From an uncultured Alphaproteobacteria bacterium (lineage in GTDB: Bacteria; Pseudomonadota; Alphaproteobacteria; HIMB59; GCA-002718135), in NCBI GenBank assembly GCA_902595425.1, contig CACJPV010000001.1:124001-188000 (forward strand): a stretch of DNA of 64,000 bases. Reading direction: 5' to 3'. Shown one piece after another: positions 26,890 through 37,411 of this stretch (its first letter is position 1; every line of letters starts with the position of its first letter). The position numbers and the translations under genes were made by a program. The notes under the pieces are model-generated. The model ran no database searches and was not told the origin of the DNA. It saw only the letters and a list, made by a program, of their open reading frames with translations.

Positions 26890-27260
26890 TATTTTTCCTC
26901 ACCTTTTAATTTTTGTAATCTCTCTTCAACAACTATTGTAAGTTTACTAAATGGCTTCAGAATACTAGAAGCTCTACCTTTTGCTCTAGGTCTAAATCTC
27001 TTCATAGATAAGCTTTTTCCTACATAAGCTTCTTTGATGTATAAATTATCTATGTCTAATTGGTTATTATTTTCTGCATTAGCAATTGCTGCATTTAGAA
27101 CCTTTAGAACAGTATATGAAATTCTTTTATTTGAAAATTTAAGTTGGTTTACAGCATTATTAGCTTTTTTATTAACTATTGATCTCACAACATTTGCAAG
27201 CTTAAGAGGGCTAGTTCTGATAGTATTGTCCTTGGCTATTGCTGTTAACTTATCGCTCAT
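26889..27260 (-). CDS. rplV: 50S ribosomal protein L22
   Basis: A 123-aa L22 with [20 protein letters not shown] near 15-34 and the tunnel-lining hairpin around [19 protein letters not shown]. It reaches into the peptide tunnel where macrolide-resistance changes occur. It overlaps rpsS by 4 bases. Confidence 0.97.
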   Translation of the reverse strand: MSDKLTAIAKDNTIRTSPLKLANVVRSIVNKKANNAVNQLKFSNKRISYTVLKVLNAAIANAENNNQLDIDNLYIKEAYVGKSLSMKRFRPRAKGRASSILKPFSKLTIVVEERLQKLKGEEK

Positions 27261-27535
27261 TTTCCTGCCTTTTTATCTGCTGCCGTATGGCCTTTGAATG
27301 TTCTAGTTGGGGAAAACTCTCCTAGTTTGTGGCCAACCATATGTTCAGTTACACTAACAGGTACAAATTTTTGTCCATTATAAACGCCGAAAGTTAAGCC
27401 AACAAATTGTGGTAATATTGTCGATCTCCTAGACCAAGTTTTAATAACTTCATTTCTTCCAGAATCTGATACTTTTTTTGCTTTTTTGATAAGCGTCATA
27501 TCAACAAAAGGCCCTTTCCATACAGATCTTGTCAT
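27257..27535 (-). CDS. rpsS: 30S ribosomal protein S19
   Basis: A 92-aa S19 starting [12 protein letters not shown] with the block [20 protein letters not shown] and the ending [18 protein letters not shown]. It lies in the 30S head near S13. The stop and start of neighbouring rplV and rplB overlap by 4 and 1 bases. Confidence 0.98.
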   Translation of the reverse strand: MTRSVWKGPFVDMTLIKKAKKVSDSGRNEVIKTWSRRSTILPQFVGLTFGVYNGQKFVPVSVTEHMVGHKLGEFSPTRTFKGHTAADKKAGK

Positions 27536-28356
27536 TATTTTTTCCTTTTCTTAATTATAAAAACGTTTGTTTTTTTATTTCTTCTTGTTTTTTTACCTTT
27601 GGTAGACACGCCCCATGGAGTGACAGGGTGTCTTCCTCCAGAAGTTCTTCCCTCACCTCCACCATGTGGATGGTCAACTGGATTCATAACAACACCTCTT
27701 ACTTTAGGTCTTTTACCTAAATATCTATTTCTTCCTGCCTTACCTAATTTAACATTTTTATTATCTGGGTTTGATAGAACACCAACAGTGGCAAGTGAGT
27801 TTTTATTAATCAATCTTATTTCACCTGATACCAGTCTAATTTGCACATTAGTTTCTTCTTTTGAAATTATTTGAGCAGTGGTTCCAGCTGATCTTACAAG
27901 TTGACCACCTGCACCTGGTTTCATTTCAATATTATGCACATTTGAACCAACAGGTATGTTCTTTAGAGGAAGTGTATTACCATCTTTTATTTCAACATTT
28001 TCTCCAGAAATTACTTTATCTCCTACGTTTAGAGATTTAGGAGATAGTATATATCTGTATTCTCCATCATCATACTTAAGAAGTGAAATAAATGCCGATC
28101 TATTTGGATCGTATTCGTTTCGAATAACCACTGCATTGATATCAAATTTATTTCTTTTAAAGTCAATTTCTCTATACTTTCGTTTAACTCTTCCACCCTT
28201 TCTTCTTGAAGTAATCCGACCTTGATTATTTCTACCACCAGATGATTTAATAGAGGTAGTTAGCGTTTTAAACGCCGGTTGATTAGATAAATGTTTTTTG
28301 GAAACTAAAACTGTTCCTCTTTGTCCAGGTGTATTTGGCTTTAGTTTGTTAAGCAT
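27535..28356 (-). CDS. rplB: 50S ribosomal protein L2
   Basis: A 273-aa L2 needed for peptidyl transferase activity and subunit joining. The [23 protein letters not shown]-terminal region and the diagnostic C-terminal [20 protein letters not shown] block with its functional His are intact. Length is normal. Confidence 0.98.
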   Translation of the reverse strand: MLNKLKPNTPGQRGTVLVSKKHLSNQPAFKTLTTSIKSSGGRNNQGRITSRRKGGRVKRKYREIDFKRNKFDINAVVIRNEYDPNRSAFISLLKYDDGEYRYILSPKSLNVGDKVISGENVEIKDGNTLPLKNIPVGSNVHNIEMKPGAGGQLVRSAGTTAQIISKEETNVQIRLVSGEIRLINKNSLATVGVLSNPDNKNVKLGKAGRNRYLGKRPKVRGVVMNPVDHPHGGGEGRTSGGRHPVTPWGVSTKGKKTRRNKKTNVFIIKKRKK

Positions 28357-28670
28357 TATTTAATCTCCAATGACGAGTCTATTGTATTGCCCTCAACAAG
28401 AGTAACAATTGCTTTTTTTTGATCTTTCTTATAACCCATTGAACCTTTAAAAGATTTCAATTTTCCTCTGCTTATTAAAGTATTAATTCTTAATACCTTT
28501 ACTTTGAAAATATTCTCAATCGCTTGTTTTATTTCCTGGGCATTACAATCTTTAGATACAAAAAAACTATATTTATTAAATTGATTTAAATTAGTTGATT
28601 TTTCAGTCATAATAGGACTTTTAATGATATTTAGAGAACGTTCATTTGAAATTGTTTTAAACTTTTTCAT
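28356..28670 (-). CDS. rplW: 50S ribosomal protein L23
   Basis: A 104-aa L23 with the [21 protein letters not shown]-terminal block and [17 protein letters not shown]. It is the main docking site for trigger factor and SRP at the exit tunnel. It overlaps rplD by 4 bases and rplB by 1. Confidence 0.96.
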   Translation of the reverse strand: MKKFKTISNERSLNIIKSPIMTEKSTNLNQFNKYSFFVSKDCNAQEIKQAIENIFKVKVLRINTLISRGKLKSFKGSMGYKKDQKKAIVTLVEGNTIDSSLEIK

Positions 28671-29290
28671 AATAGCCTCTCAGATATTTGTGCCAACGAT
28701 TTTTCTTCAATGAATATTTTTTCGAATGAAATCAAATCTTTAACGTTAATACCTTTATGACTCAATGATGCTACACCAGGCAAATTTGACGAAGCTTTTT
28801 TAAAATTTTCATTAAGTTTTTCATCTCCATATACAAATAAGGCCGTTTTGAATTTAAACTTTGTTAGTTTAGAATGGAGATTTTTTGTTTTATGTGTATC
28901 AATTTCAAAAGAGTCTATGAAAATAATATTATTTTCTAACATCTTTGAAGAGAGCGCTGACTTTAAAGCCAAAATTTTTTCTTTTTTATTCATAGAAATT
29001 GAATGATCTCTATTCACAGGTCCCATAGAAGTTGCCCCACCTCTAAAATGAGGGGGCTTACTACTTCCCTGTCTAGCATTACCAGTGCCCTTTTGAGAAA
29101 AAGGTTTTTTTGCTCTTCCATTTACTTCTGATCTAGTTTTAGTTTTGTGTGATCCTTGTCTAGACTTTGCATTTTGGTATCTTAGATATTGATGGATAAG
29201 ATCTGGAAGAATTTTAATTCCAAAAATTTTTTCACTTAAATCAATATCTTTGATTTTCTTATTATTTAAATCTAGAATACCTTTTTTCAT
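28667..29290 (-). CDS. rplD: 50S ribosomal protein L4
   Basis: A 207-aa L4 whose extended tunnel loop reads KTRSEVNGRAKKPFSQKGTG followed by ARQGSSKPPHFRGGA. The protein lines the peptide tunnel. In enteric bacteria L4 also regulates the S10 operon; no S10-leader-like structure is visible here, in part because rpsJ directly follows fusA. Confidence 0.97.
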   Translation of the reverse strand: MKKGILDLNNKKIKDIDLSEKIFGIKILPDLIHQYLRYQNAKSRQGSHKTKTRSEVNGRAKKPFSQKGTGNARQGSSKPPHFRGGATSMGPVNRDHSISMNKKEKILALKSALSSKMLENNIIFIDSFEIDTHKTKNLHSKLTKFKFKTALFVYGDEKLNENFKKASSNLPGVASLSHKGINVKDLISFEKIFIEEKSLAQISERLL

Positions 29291-29940
29291 TTCTGACTCT
29301 TTTTAATTGCATCTTTGATAATTATAGTTGAGTTTTTCTTTCCAGGAACAGATCCCTTTATTACTAATAAATTGTTTAACTCATCTACTTCAAGAACTTT
29401 TAGATTTTGAATAGTAACTTTTTTTGCACCCATATGGCCAGCCATTTTTTTTCCTTTAAATACTCGACCTGGATCTTGATTTTGTCCAGTTGAACCATGA
29501 GACCTATGCGAAATTGAAACACCATGAGAAGCTCTCAATCCTCCAAAGTTATGTCTTTTCATAGCCCCTGCAAAACCTTTACCAATTGAAAATGATGTCA
29601 CATCAACATATTGATTGGTTTTAAAATGAGCGACATTAAGTTTAGAACCAATATCTAATGTATTACTTTCATCAATTCTGAATTCTTTTATAATTTTTTT
29701 TGGACTTAGATCTAAGTTAGCAAATAACTTTTGCTGCGGTTTACTAATTTTTTTTAAATTTTTTTTAAGATTTATTGAAGCTAACTGGATTGATGAGTAA
29801 CCATGCTTTTCGAGAGTTTTTACATTTGATACTACACACTCATCAACTTTTAAGATAGTCACAGGTATTGATTTACCCATCTCATCATAAAAAGAAGAAT
29901 TACCAATTTTTGTTCCAATTAATCCTGTTCTTTTGCTCAT
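29287..29940 (-). CDS. rplC: 50S ribosomal protein L3
   Basis: A 217-aa L3 with RTGLIGTKIGNSSFYDEMGK at the start and the central GKGFAGAMKRHNFGGLRASHG and RVFKGKKMAGHMGAKKVTIQ blocks that reach the peptidyl transferase centre. It lies 2 bases after rpsJ. Confidence 0.98.
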   Translation of the reverse strand: MSKRTGLIGTKIGNSSFYDEMGKSIPVTILKVDECVVSNVKTLEKHGYSSIQLASINLKKNLKKISKPQQKLFANLDLSPKKIIKEFRIDESNTLDIGSKLNVAHFKTNQYVDVTSFSIGKGFAGAMKRHNFGGLRASHGVSISHRSHGSTGQNQDPGRVFKGKKMAGHMGAKKVTIQNLKVLEVDELNNLLVIKGSVPGKKNSTIIIKDAIKKSQK

Positions 29941-29942
29941 AA

Positions 29943-30251
29943 CTAAATTTTAATATCTACCTCAACGCCCGCTGATAAATCTAATTTCATTAATGCATCA
30001 ACAGTTTGAGGTGTTGGGTCAATAATATCAATTAACCTATTATGAGTTCTTATCTCAAGTTGGTCTCTACTTTTTTTATCAATATGAGGGGATTTATTAA
30101 CAGTAAATTTTTCAAATCTTGTGGGTAGAGGAATCGGTCCTTTGACTTTAGCTCCAGTTCTTTTTGCAGTGTTAATGATGTCACCAGTACTATTATCCAA
30201 AAGTTTACTATCAAATCCTCTTAGTCTAATTCTGATATTTTGTGAGTCCAT
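29943..30251 (-). CDS. rpsJ: 30S ribosomal protein S10 (NusE)
   Basis: A 102-aa S10 with [18 protein letters not shown] and the block [21 protein letters not shown]. Besides its ribosomal role it is the antitermination factor NusE, which partners NusB and NusG (nusG is also in this window). It follows fusA with a one-base overlap, with no tuf gene between them. Confidence 0.98.
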   Translation of the reverse strand: MDSQNIRIRLRGFDSKLLDNSTGDIINTAKRTGAKVKGPIPLPTRFEKFTVNKSPHIDKKSRDQLEIRTHNRLIDIIDPTPQTVDALMKLDLSAGVEVDIKI

Positions 30252-32329
30252 TATGCTAACTTTGCCTTTACTTCATCTGCAACATTTGAAGGAACCTGTT
30301 CATAATGATCAAATTGCATTGAATAGTTTGCCCTACCTTGAGACAATGACCTTAGGTTGTTCACATATCCAAACATATTAGCTAAGGGAACCATTGCATC
30401 AATTACATTTGCATTACCTCTTGTTGTCATTTCTTGAACTTGACCCCTTCTGCTGTTCAGATCACCAATTACATCACCCATATATTCTTCAGGAGTAACT
30501 ACCTCAACCTTCATCATAGGCTCCAATAAAACAGGGCTAGCCTTACTTATCCCCTCTCTAAATGCAGCCCTAGCAGCAATCTCAAAAGCTAAAACACTAG
30601 AGTCAACATCGTGAAAAGCTCCATCAAAAAGAGTTGCCTTAAAATCTATACATGGAAAACCTGCCATTACACCTGTTTGTTGTTGAGCAATAAGACCTTT
30701 TTCAACACCTGGTATGAATTCAGTAGGTATGTTTCCTCCCTTAATTTTATTTATGAATTCATATCCACTTCCAGGTTCACCTGGTTCAAAAATAATTTTA
30801 ACTCTAGCAAATTGACCTGCTCCTCCAGATTGTTTTTTATGAGTATAATCAACCTCAAAAGAACTAGAAATTGTTTCTCTATAAGCAACCTGAGGTGCCC
30901 CAACATTTGCTTCAACTTTAAACTCTCGCTTCATTCTGTCGACAATAATTTCTAAATGAAGTTCACCCATTCCTTTAATAATAGTTTGTCCACTTTCATG
31001 ATCAGTGGTAACCCTGAAACTTGGATCTTCTTGTGCTAATCTACCAAGAGCTGTCCCCATTTTTTCATGATCTGCTTTTGTCTTTGGCTCAACTGCAACT
31101 TCTATTACAGGATCTGGAAAATCCATTTTTTCGAGTACTATTGGTTTATTGATATCACATAAGGTTTCACCAGTAGTTACATCTTTTAATCCAACAAGTG
31201 CTACAATATCTCCAGCATTTGCAGTTTTAATCTCTTCTCTATTGTTTGCGTGCATTAATAACATTCTACCAATATTTTCTTTTTTTCCAGATACTGAATT
31301 TAGCACTGAGTCTTTTGCATTAATTGTACCTGAGTATATTCTTGCAAATGTTAAGCTTCCAACGAAAGGATCCGTCATTATCTTAAAAGCTAGAGCGCTA
31401 AAAGGCTCGTTATCATCACAAGATCTTGATATTTCAATTTTATCATCTTTGACATCAACACCTTTAACACTATCAACGTCTTTTGGAGAGGGCATATAAT
31501 CAATTACAGCATCGAGTAGAGGTTGAACCCCTTTATTTTTAAAAGCTGAGCCTGTTAAAACAGGAACAAAAGAACCATTTATGGTGCCCTTTCTAATGCA
31601 TTTTTTTATATCTTCGACTGAAAGTTCACCTCCATCAAGGTAACCTTCCATAATTGTATCATCTTCCTCTACAACTTTTTCAATTAATTTTTCTCTATAT
31701 TCCTTGGCTTTTTCTTTTAAATCATCTGGAATTTCAACAATATCAAATTTAGCACCTAAACTTTCATCTTGCCAAACTATTGCTTTGTTTGAAACCAAAT
31801 CAACTACTCCTTTTAAATTACTTTCAATTCCGATTGGTAACTGTAAAACTAATGGGTAAGAACCTAATCTTTCTGTAATCATATCAACACACATGAAAAA
31901 GTTAGCTCCGGTTCTATCTAGCTTATTAACAAAACACATTCTTGGAACATTGTATTTGTCAGCTTGTCTCCATACCGTTTCTGACTGAGGCTCAACACCA
32001 GCTACACCATCAAAGACAGCGACTGCACCATCAAGAACCTTGAGAGATCTCTCAACTTCAATAGTAAAATCTACGTGGCCAGGTGTATCAATAATATTTA
32101 TCCTATGATCATTCCAAAAACATGTTGTAGCTGCTGATGTAATTGTAATTCCTCTTTCTTGCTCTTGTTCCATCCAATCCATAGTAGCAGCACCATCATG
32201 GACCTCACCAATTTTATGAGACTTTCCAGTGTAATAAAGAATTCTTTCGGTAGTAGTTGTTTTTCCAGCATCAATATGAGCCATAATACCAATGTTTCTA
32301 TATTTATCTAATGGATGAGTTCTTGACAT
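30251..32329 (-). CDS. fusA: Elongation factor G
   Basis: A 692-aa translocation GTPase. G1 is [21 protein letters not shown]3 is [10 protein letters not shown]4 is NKLDR; the C-terminal domains carry the [13 protein letters not shown] and [13 protein letters not shown] blocks. The ATG at 32329 is preferred because an AGGTGG ribosome-binding site stands right before it; the frame is open 9 bases further to a GTG that is part of that site. It begins 2 bases after rpsG ends. Confidence 0.98.
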   Translation of the reverse strand: MSRTHPLDKYRNIGIMAHIDAGKTTTTERILYYTGKSHKIGEVHDGAATMDWMEQEQERGITITSAATTCFWNDHRINIIDTPGHVDFTIEVERSLKVLDGAVAVFDGVAGVEPQSETVWRQADKYNVPRMCFVNKLDRTGANFFMCVDMITERLGSYPLVLQLPIGIESNLKGVVDLVSNKAIVWQDESLGAKFDIVEIPDDLKEKAKEYREKLIEKVVEEDDTIMEGYLDGGELSVEDIKKCIRKGTINGSFVPVLTGSAFKNKGVQPLLDAVIDYMPSPKDVDSVKGVDVKDDKIEISRSCDDNEPFSALAFKIMTDPFVGSLTFARIYSGTINAKDSVLNSVSGKKENIGRMLLMHANNREEIKTANAGDIVALVGLKDVTTGETLCDINKPIVLEKMDFPDPVIEVAVEPKTKADHEKMGTALGRLAQEDPSFRVTTDHESGQTIIKGMGELHLEIIVDRMKREFKVEANVGAPQVAYRETISSSFEVDYTHKKQSGGAGQFARVKIIFEPGEPGSGYEFINKIKGGNIPTEFIPGVEKGLIAQQQTGVMAGFPCIDFKATLFDGAFHDVDSSVLAFEIAARAAFREGISKASPVLLEPMMKVEVVTPEEYMGDVIGDLNSRRGQVQEMTTRGNANVIDAMVPLANMFGYVNNLRSLSQGRANYSMQFDHYEQVPSNVADEVKAKLA

Positions 32330-32331
32330 AA

Positions 32332-32802
32332 TTACCACCTAAAATGAGAGAAAGCTCTATTTGCCTCAGCCATTTTGTGAGTTTCTTCTCTTTTTTTTAC
32401 AGCATTTCCTTTGTTATTAAATGCATCAACAATCTCATTAGCAACTCTCTCAGGCATAGTTTTCTCATTTCTTTTTATAGCTGAGTCAACTATCCATTTC
32501 ATAGCAAGAGTTTGCGCTCTCTTAGGTCTAACTTCCATTGGAACTTGATAAGTTGCACCACCTACTCTTCTTGATCTTACCTCTAAACTAGGCTTAACAT
32601 TGTTGAGAGCCTCATGAAAAAAATCAATGGGAGATTTATCAGTTTTTTTAGAAACAATATCAAATGCTCCATAGACAATCTTCTCTGAGATAGACTTTTT
32701 CCCATCAATCATTATCCTATTCATAAACTTTGCTAATACTATGTCTTTAAATTTATGATCAGGTAAAATTGTTCTTTTTTCTGCTGCTCTTCTTCTTGAC
32801 AT
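32332..32802 (-). CDS. rpsG: 30S ribosomal protein S7
   Basis: A 156-aa S7 starting [12 protein letters not shown], with [20 protein letters not shown] near 76-95 and the end [13 protein letters not shown]. It nucleates assembly of the 30S head and lines the E site. It lies 5 bases after rpsL. Confidence 0.98.
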   Translation of the reverse strand: MSRRRAAEKRTILPDHKFKDIVLAKFMNRIMIDGKKSISEKIVYGAFDIVSKKTDKSPIDFFHEALNNVKPSLEVRSRRVGGATYQVPMEVRPKRAQTLAMKWIVDSAIKRNEKTMPERVANEIVDAFNNKGNAVKKREETHKMAEANRAFSHFRW

Positions 32803-32807
32803 TTTAA

Positions 32808-33179
32808 TTACTTTGGTTTTTTAGCCCCATATAGAGACCTTCTTTGTTTTCTTGTGCTGACACCTTGAGTATCAAGAGTTCCTCTTAAAATATGATATCT
32901 TACTCCCGGAAGATCTTTTACTCTTCCTCCTCTTAACAAAACTACTGAGTGCTCTTGTAAATTATGTCCTTCACCAGGTATATAAGCTGATACCTCTTGA
33001 CCATTTGTAAGTTTAACTCTTGCAACTTTTCTTAGAGCAGAATTTGGTTTTTTTGGAGTAGTGGTATAAACTCGTGTGCATACACCTCTCTTTTGAGGGC
33101 AAGATGATAAAGCTGGAACTTTATTTCTCTTTTTTTGCGGTGTACGGCCTTTTCGTACTAATTGGTTAATTGTTGGCAT
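32808..33179 (-). CDS. rpsL: 30S ribosomal protein S12
   Basis: A 123-aa S12 starting [12 protein letters not shown], with [20 protein letters not shown] and [20 protein letters not shown] around the decoding-site loops where streptomycin-resistance changes fall; the Lys residues in PKKPNSA and GRVKDLP are the sensitive-type ones. It heads the str section, 107 bases after rpoC. Confidence 0.98.
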   Translation of the reverse strand: MPTINQLVRKGRTPQKKRNKVPALSSCPQKRGVCTRVYTTTPKKPNSALRKVARVKLTNGQEVSAYIPGEGHNLQEHSVVLLRGGRVKDLPGVRYHILRGTLDTQGVSTRKQRRSLYGAKKPK

Positions 33180-33240
33180 CAGTTATCCTTTGTTAAGCGT
33201 TTGGAATTCATTTTCCACTACCATCAACAAATTTTAGGGG

Positions 33241-33269
33241 TCTTTATTAATTGATAGAGACAAAGTCAA
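33241..33269 (-). promoter_or_regulatory. Candidate sigma-70 promoter ahead of rpsL
   Basis: On the minus strand a TTGACT hexamer (33264-33269) is followed 17 bases on by TAAAGA (33241-33246), about 60 bases upstream of the rpsL start. It lies in the 107-base rpoC-rpsL gap, one of the longest in the superoperon, so an internal promoter here is plausible. The -10 is a poor match. Confidence 0.4.
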
Positions 33270-33286
33270 GAAAATATCTTAGTTTT

Positions 33287-36200
33287 TTATGAAATTTCGC
33301 TATTTTCAGACTTGTTTTTTTGGTCAAGTATTTCCCTATCTTTTATTCCTGCTAATTTCTCATAATCAGTTGTAACTTTTCCTGTACCTGCAGGAATAAG
33401 TCTACCGACAATTACATTTTCTTTTAAACCATTAAGAGAGTCAGTTTTCCCTAAAGTCGCTGCATCAGTTAGTACTTTTGTAGTTTCTTGAAAAGAAGCT
33501 GCAGATATAAACGAGGAAGTTTGTAAACTTGCTTTAGTTATGCCAAGTAACACAGGCTCATATTCTATTAATTTTTTACCAGAACTGCTTAAATCAGAAT
33601 TAAGTTTAATTAAATCCTTTTTTTGAATTTGCTCTCCAACCATCAACTTACTGTCACCTGAGTCTTTTATAAGTACTTTTTGTAGCATTTGTCTTGCGAT
33701 AGTTTCGATATGCTTATCATTTATATAAACACCCTGAAGCTTATAAACAGATTGAACTTCTCTTACCAAATATCTGGCCAATTCTTCTACTCCTAGAATT
33801 CTAAGAATATCATGTGGAACTGGAGTACCCTCAACAAGAATGTCACCTTTTTTTACAAAATCACCTTCTTGAACATTCAAATATTTTGCCCTTGGAATTA
33901 AAATTTCAAAGTTTTCACTTTCATCTAAACTAGTTATTATTAATCTTCTTTTATTTTTATAGTCTTTACCAAAAGAAATCTTACCGTCAATTTCACACAT
34001 TATAGCAGGATCTTTAGGTTTTCTAGCCTCAAATAATTCTGCAACTCTTGGCAGTCCACCAGTTATATCTTTTGTTTTTGAAGATTCTTTTGGTATTCTT
34101 GCCAAAACTTGACCTGCAAATACCTCTTGTCCATCTTCAACACTTAATATTGTATCAATTGACATTGGATAATTTGAGAAATTTTCAGGATTTGAATTTC
34201 CATTTTCAAGATTTTCTTGAATGTTGATTGCAGGTTTAAAATTTTTAGATTTAGGATTTTGGCTCCAATCAATAACAATTTTACTTGAAATACCAGTTGT
34301 ATCATCGATAGACTCTCTAAATGAAATCCCTTGCTTTAAATCAACATAATTTATAAAACCCTTTTTCTCTGCAATTATAGGCAATGTATAAGGATCCCAC
34401 TCAGCAATAATTTGATTTGTTTTTATTGACTCCCCATCTTTGACAAGAACTTTTGAACCAAATGGTATATTGACAGAGTATTTGTCAATTTTTTCAGACT
34501 CGATTTTAATTTTACCATTTCTGCTTAAAGAAATTGAATTAGAAAACTTATCTTCAATTAGTTTAACATTTTCAAATCTAACAGTCCCATCAATTGGAGA
34601 TAAAGAATTAGATTGTTCAACTGAAGAGCTAGCTGCCCCACCTATATGAAATGTTCTCATTGTTAACTGAGTTCCAGGCTCTCCAATAGATTGAGCAGCA
34701 ATAATTCCAACTGCTTCTCCAACATTAACTGAAGTACCTCGAGCCAAGTCTCTTCCATAACATTTAGAACAAATACCCTCCTCAGTTTCACAAGTTAGAA
34801 CTGATCTGATTTTAAGAGATCTGACTCCGAGTTTAATTATTTTATCTAAATGTTTTTCTTCAATTATTTGACCTTTTTTTACAATCACTTCATTATTTAA
34901 ATCATTTAAATCTTCACAAGGTGTTCTACCTAGAATTCTCTCAGATAAGGGTGATGTTATGTTGCCAGACTCAATTATTTCTTCAACTGTTACTCCTTTA
35001 TTTGTCCCACAATCAATCTCTCTTATGACTGCATCTTGAGCAACATCAACTAATCTTCTTGTTAAATAACCACTGCTTGCAGTTTTAAGAGCTGTATCAG
35101 CTAAACCTTTTCTTGCTCCGTGGGTAGATGTGAAATACTCTAATACCGATAAACCTTCCTTAAAATTTGACTTTATTGGATTTTCAATAATTTCTCCTGA
35201 TGGCTTTGCCATTAATCCTCGCATTCCAGCAAGTTGTTTTAGCTGGGCAGCAGATCCCCTAGCTCCAGAATGTGCCATCATGTATACAGAATTTATTGGT
35301 TTGTCGCTCTCTGGGCTTGAGATTACTTCTAACATCTTGTCAGCAACTTTATTTGTACATTCTGACCAAGCATCTACAACTTTATTGTATTTTTCTCCTT
35401 GGGTTATAAGACCATCCTGATATTGATTTTCATATTCCTGGACTTTGGCTTGAGTGTTTTGAATTAATTTTTCTTTTTCATCTGGAATAATTAAGTCATC
35501 TTTTCCAAATGATATTCCCGCTATAGCGGCATATTTAAAACCAATTTGCATTATATGATCAGCAAAAAGAACGGTCTCTTTTTGACCACAAAATCTATAG
35601 ACAGTGTCAATTATATTACTTACTTCTTTTTTTGTAAGAGTTTTATTAATTAAATTGAAACTAATTTTTTTATTTTTTGGTAAGGTATTAGATAATATCA
35701 TTCTACCAGGTGTAGTTTCAACTTTAATGGTATCACCATTAAAATTTTTTACTCTTGCAAATATTTTAGAATGTAAAGTTACGTCCTTTTGTTCAAGAGC
35801 TTTTAAAATTTCATTAATATCAAGAAAGTGCCTATTTTCACCTTTTTGTTTTTCTCTCATTATTGAGAGGTAATATATTCCTAATACAATATCTTGAGAT
35901 GGAACAATTATTGGTTTACCACTAGAAGGTGATAAAATATTATTTGTACTCATCATTAAAACTCTTGCCTCTAGTTGAGCTTCTAAACTTAGAGGAACAT
36001 GAACAGCCATTTGATCACCATCAAAGTCAGCATTAAAAGCTGTACATACTAATGGATGAAGTTGAATAGATTTTCCCTCAATTAAAATCGGTTCAAATGC
36101 CTGTATTCCTAATCTGTGGAGTGTAGGTGCTCTATTAAGAAGTACAGGATGTTCTCTTATAACTTCCTCAAGTATATCCCAAACTCTTGGATCTTCTTTT

Positions 36201-37411
36201 TCAACTAGTTTTTTTGCAGCTTTTATCGTGTTAGCCCATCCATAGATATCTAACTTATGAAAAATAAAAGGTTTAAATAATTCAAGAGCCATTTTTTTTG
36301 GGATTCCACACTGATGTAATTTAAGATTAGGTCCAACAACAATGACTGATCTTCCAGAATAATCAACTCTTTTGCCAAGAAGATTTTGTCTAAATCGACC
36401 TTGCTTTCCTTTAAGCATATCAGATAGTGATTTAAGTGGTCTTTTGTTAGTAGAAGTTATAACCCTTCCCCTTCTTCCATTATCAAAAAGAGCATCAACT
36501 GATTCTTGAAGCATTCTTTTTTCATTTCTTATGATAATATCTGGTGCTCTTAAATCTATTAATCTTTTTAATCTATTATTTCTATTTATAACCCTTCTGT
36601 AGAGATCATTAAGGTCGCTCGTGGCAAACCTTCCACCATCAAGAGGTACTAACGGTCTTAGTTCGGGAGGAATCACAGGAAGAACTCTTAAAATCATCCA
36701 TTCCGGCTTATTTTTAGATACAATAAATGACTCTAGTAGTTTAATTCTTTTTGTTAGCTTTGTTTTTTTTAGCTCAGATTTAGTCTCTGTTAGTTCAACT
36801 TTTGCTTTTTCGAAATCTGATTCTAAATCAATATTGTTAAGCATTTGCTCAATTGCTTCAGCGCCAATAGCAGCACTGAATGAATCCTCACCATATTCAT
36901 CCTGATAGTCTATGTATTGTTCTTCAGATATTACTTCACCTTTTTTAAGATCGGTCAATCCTGGTTCTACGACAATAAATTGTTCAAAATAAAGAACTTT
37001 TTCCAAGTTTTTTATAGTCATATCAAGTAATGTTGCTATTCGACTAGGAAGAGATTTCATAAACCATATATGTGAAACAGGAGCAGCAAGTTCAATATGT
37101 CCCATTCTATCACGTCTAACTTTTGAAAGAGTAACTTCAACACCGCATTTTTCACAAATTACTCCTCTAAATTTCATTCTTTTGTATTTACCACACAAAC
37201 ACTCATAATCTTTGACTGGTCCAAAAATTCTTGAACAGAACAGTCCATCTTTTTCTGGTTTAAAAGTTCTATAGTTAATAGTTTCTGGTTTTTTAATTTC
37301 TCCAAATGACCAAGAACGTATATCGTCAGGACTTGCAATGGTAATTTTAAGACTATTAAAGCTTTGTATTCCTTGGTTTTGATTAAATATGTTAACTAGT
37401 TCTCTATTCAT
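33287..37411 (-). CDS. rpoC: DNA-directed RNA polymerase beta' subunit
   Basis: A 1374-aa catalytic subunit. The N-terminal zinc site [20 protein letters not shown], the rudder/lid region, the absolutely conserved Mg-binding [12 protein letters not shown], and a second zinc cluster ([13 protein letters not shown]) are all present. The ATG at 37411 behind AGGTG is preferred; the frame runs 9 bases further to a GTG lying in that site. It overlaps the rpoB stop by 8 bases (ATGAATAG), so the two subunits are coupled. Confidence 0.99.
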   Translation of the reverse strand: MNRELVNIFNQNQGIQSFNSLKITIASPDDIRSWSFGEIKKPETINYRTFKPEKDGLFCSRIFGPVKDYECLCGKYKRMKFRGVICEKCGVEVTLSKVRRDRMGHIELAAPVSHIWFMKSLPSRIATLLDMTIKNLEKVLYFEQFIVVEPGLTDLKKGEVISEEQYIDYQDEYGEDSFSAAIGAEAIEQMLNNIDLESDFEKAKVELTETKSELKKTKLTKRIKLLESFIVSKNKPEWMILRVLPVIPPELRPLVPLDGGRFATSDLNDLYRRVINRNNRLKRLIDLRAPDIIIRNEKRMLQESVDALFDNGRRGRVITSTNKRPLKSLSDMLKGKQGRFRQNLLGKRVDYSGRSVIVVGPNLKLHQCGIPKKMALELFKPFIFHKLDIYGWANTIKAAKKLVEKEDPRVWDILEEVIREHPVLLNRAPTLHRLGIQAFEPILIEGKSIQLHPLVCTAFNADFDGDQMAVHVPLSLEAQLEARVLMMSTNNILSPSSGKPIIVPSQDIVLGIYYLSIMREKQKGENRHFLDINEILKALEQKDVTLHSKIFARVKNFNGDTIKVETTPGRMILSNTLPKNKKISFNLINKTLTKKEVSNIIDTVYRFCGQKETVLFADHIMQIGFKYAAIAGISFGKDDLIIPDEKEKLIQNTQAKVQEYENQYQDGLITQGEKYNKVVDAWSECTNKVADKMLEVISSPESDKPINSVYMMAHSGARGSAAQLKQLAGMRGLMAKPSGEIIENPIKSNFKEGLSVLEYFTSTHGARKGLADTALKTASSGYLTRRLVDVAQDAVIREIDCGTNKGVTVEEIIESGNITSPLSERILGRTPCEDLNDLNNEVIVKKGQIIEEKHLDKIIKLGVRSLKIRSVLTCETEEGICSKCYGRDLARGTSVNVGEAVGIIAAQSIGEPGTQLTMRTFHIGGAASSSVEQSNSLSPIDGTVRFENVKLIEDKFSNSISLSRNGKIKIESEKIDKYSVNIPFGSKVLVKDGESIKTNQIIAEWDPYTLPIIAEKKGFINYVDLKQGISFRESIDDTTGISSKIVIDWSQNPKSKNFKPAINIQENLENGNSNPENFSNYPMSIDTILSVEDGQEVFAGQVLARIPKESSKTKDITGGLPRVAELFEARKPKDPAIMCEIDGKISFGKDYKNKRRLIITSLDESENFEILIPRAKYLNVQEGDFVKKGDILVEGTPVPHDILRILGVEELARYLVREVQSVYKLQGVYINDKHIETIARQMLQKVLIKDSGDSKLMVGEQIQKKDLIKLNSDLSSSGKKLIEYEPVLLGITKASLQTSSFISAASFQETTKVLTDAATLGKTDSLNGLKENVIVGRLIPAGTGKVTTDYEKLAGIKDREILDQKNKSENSEIS

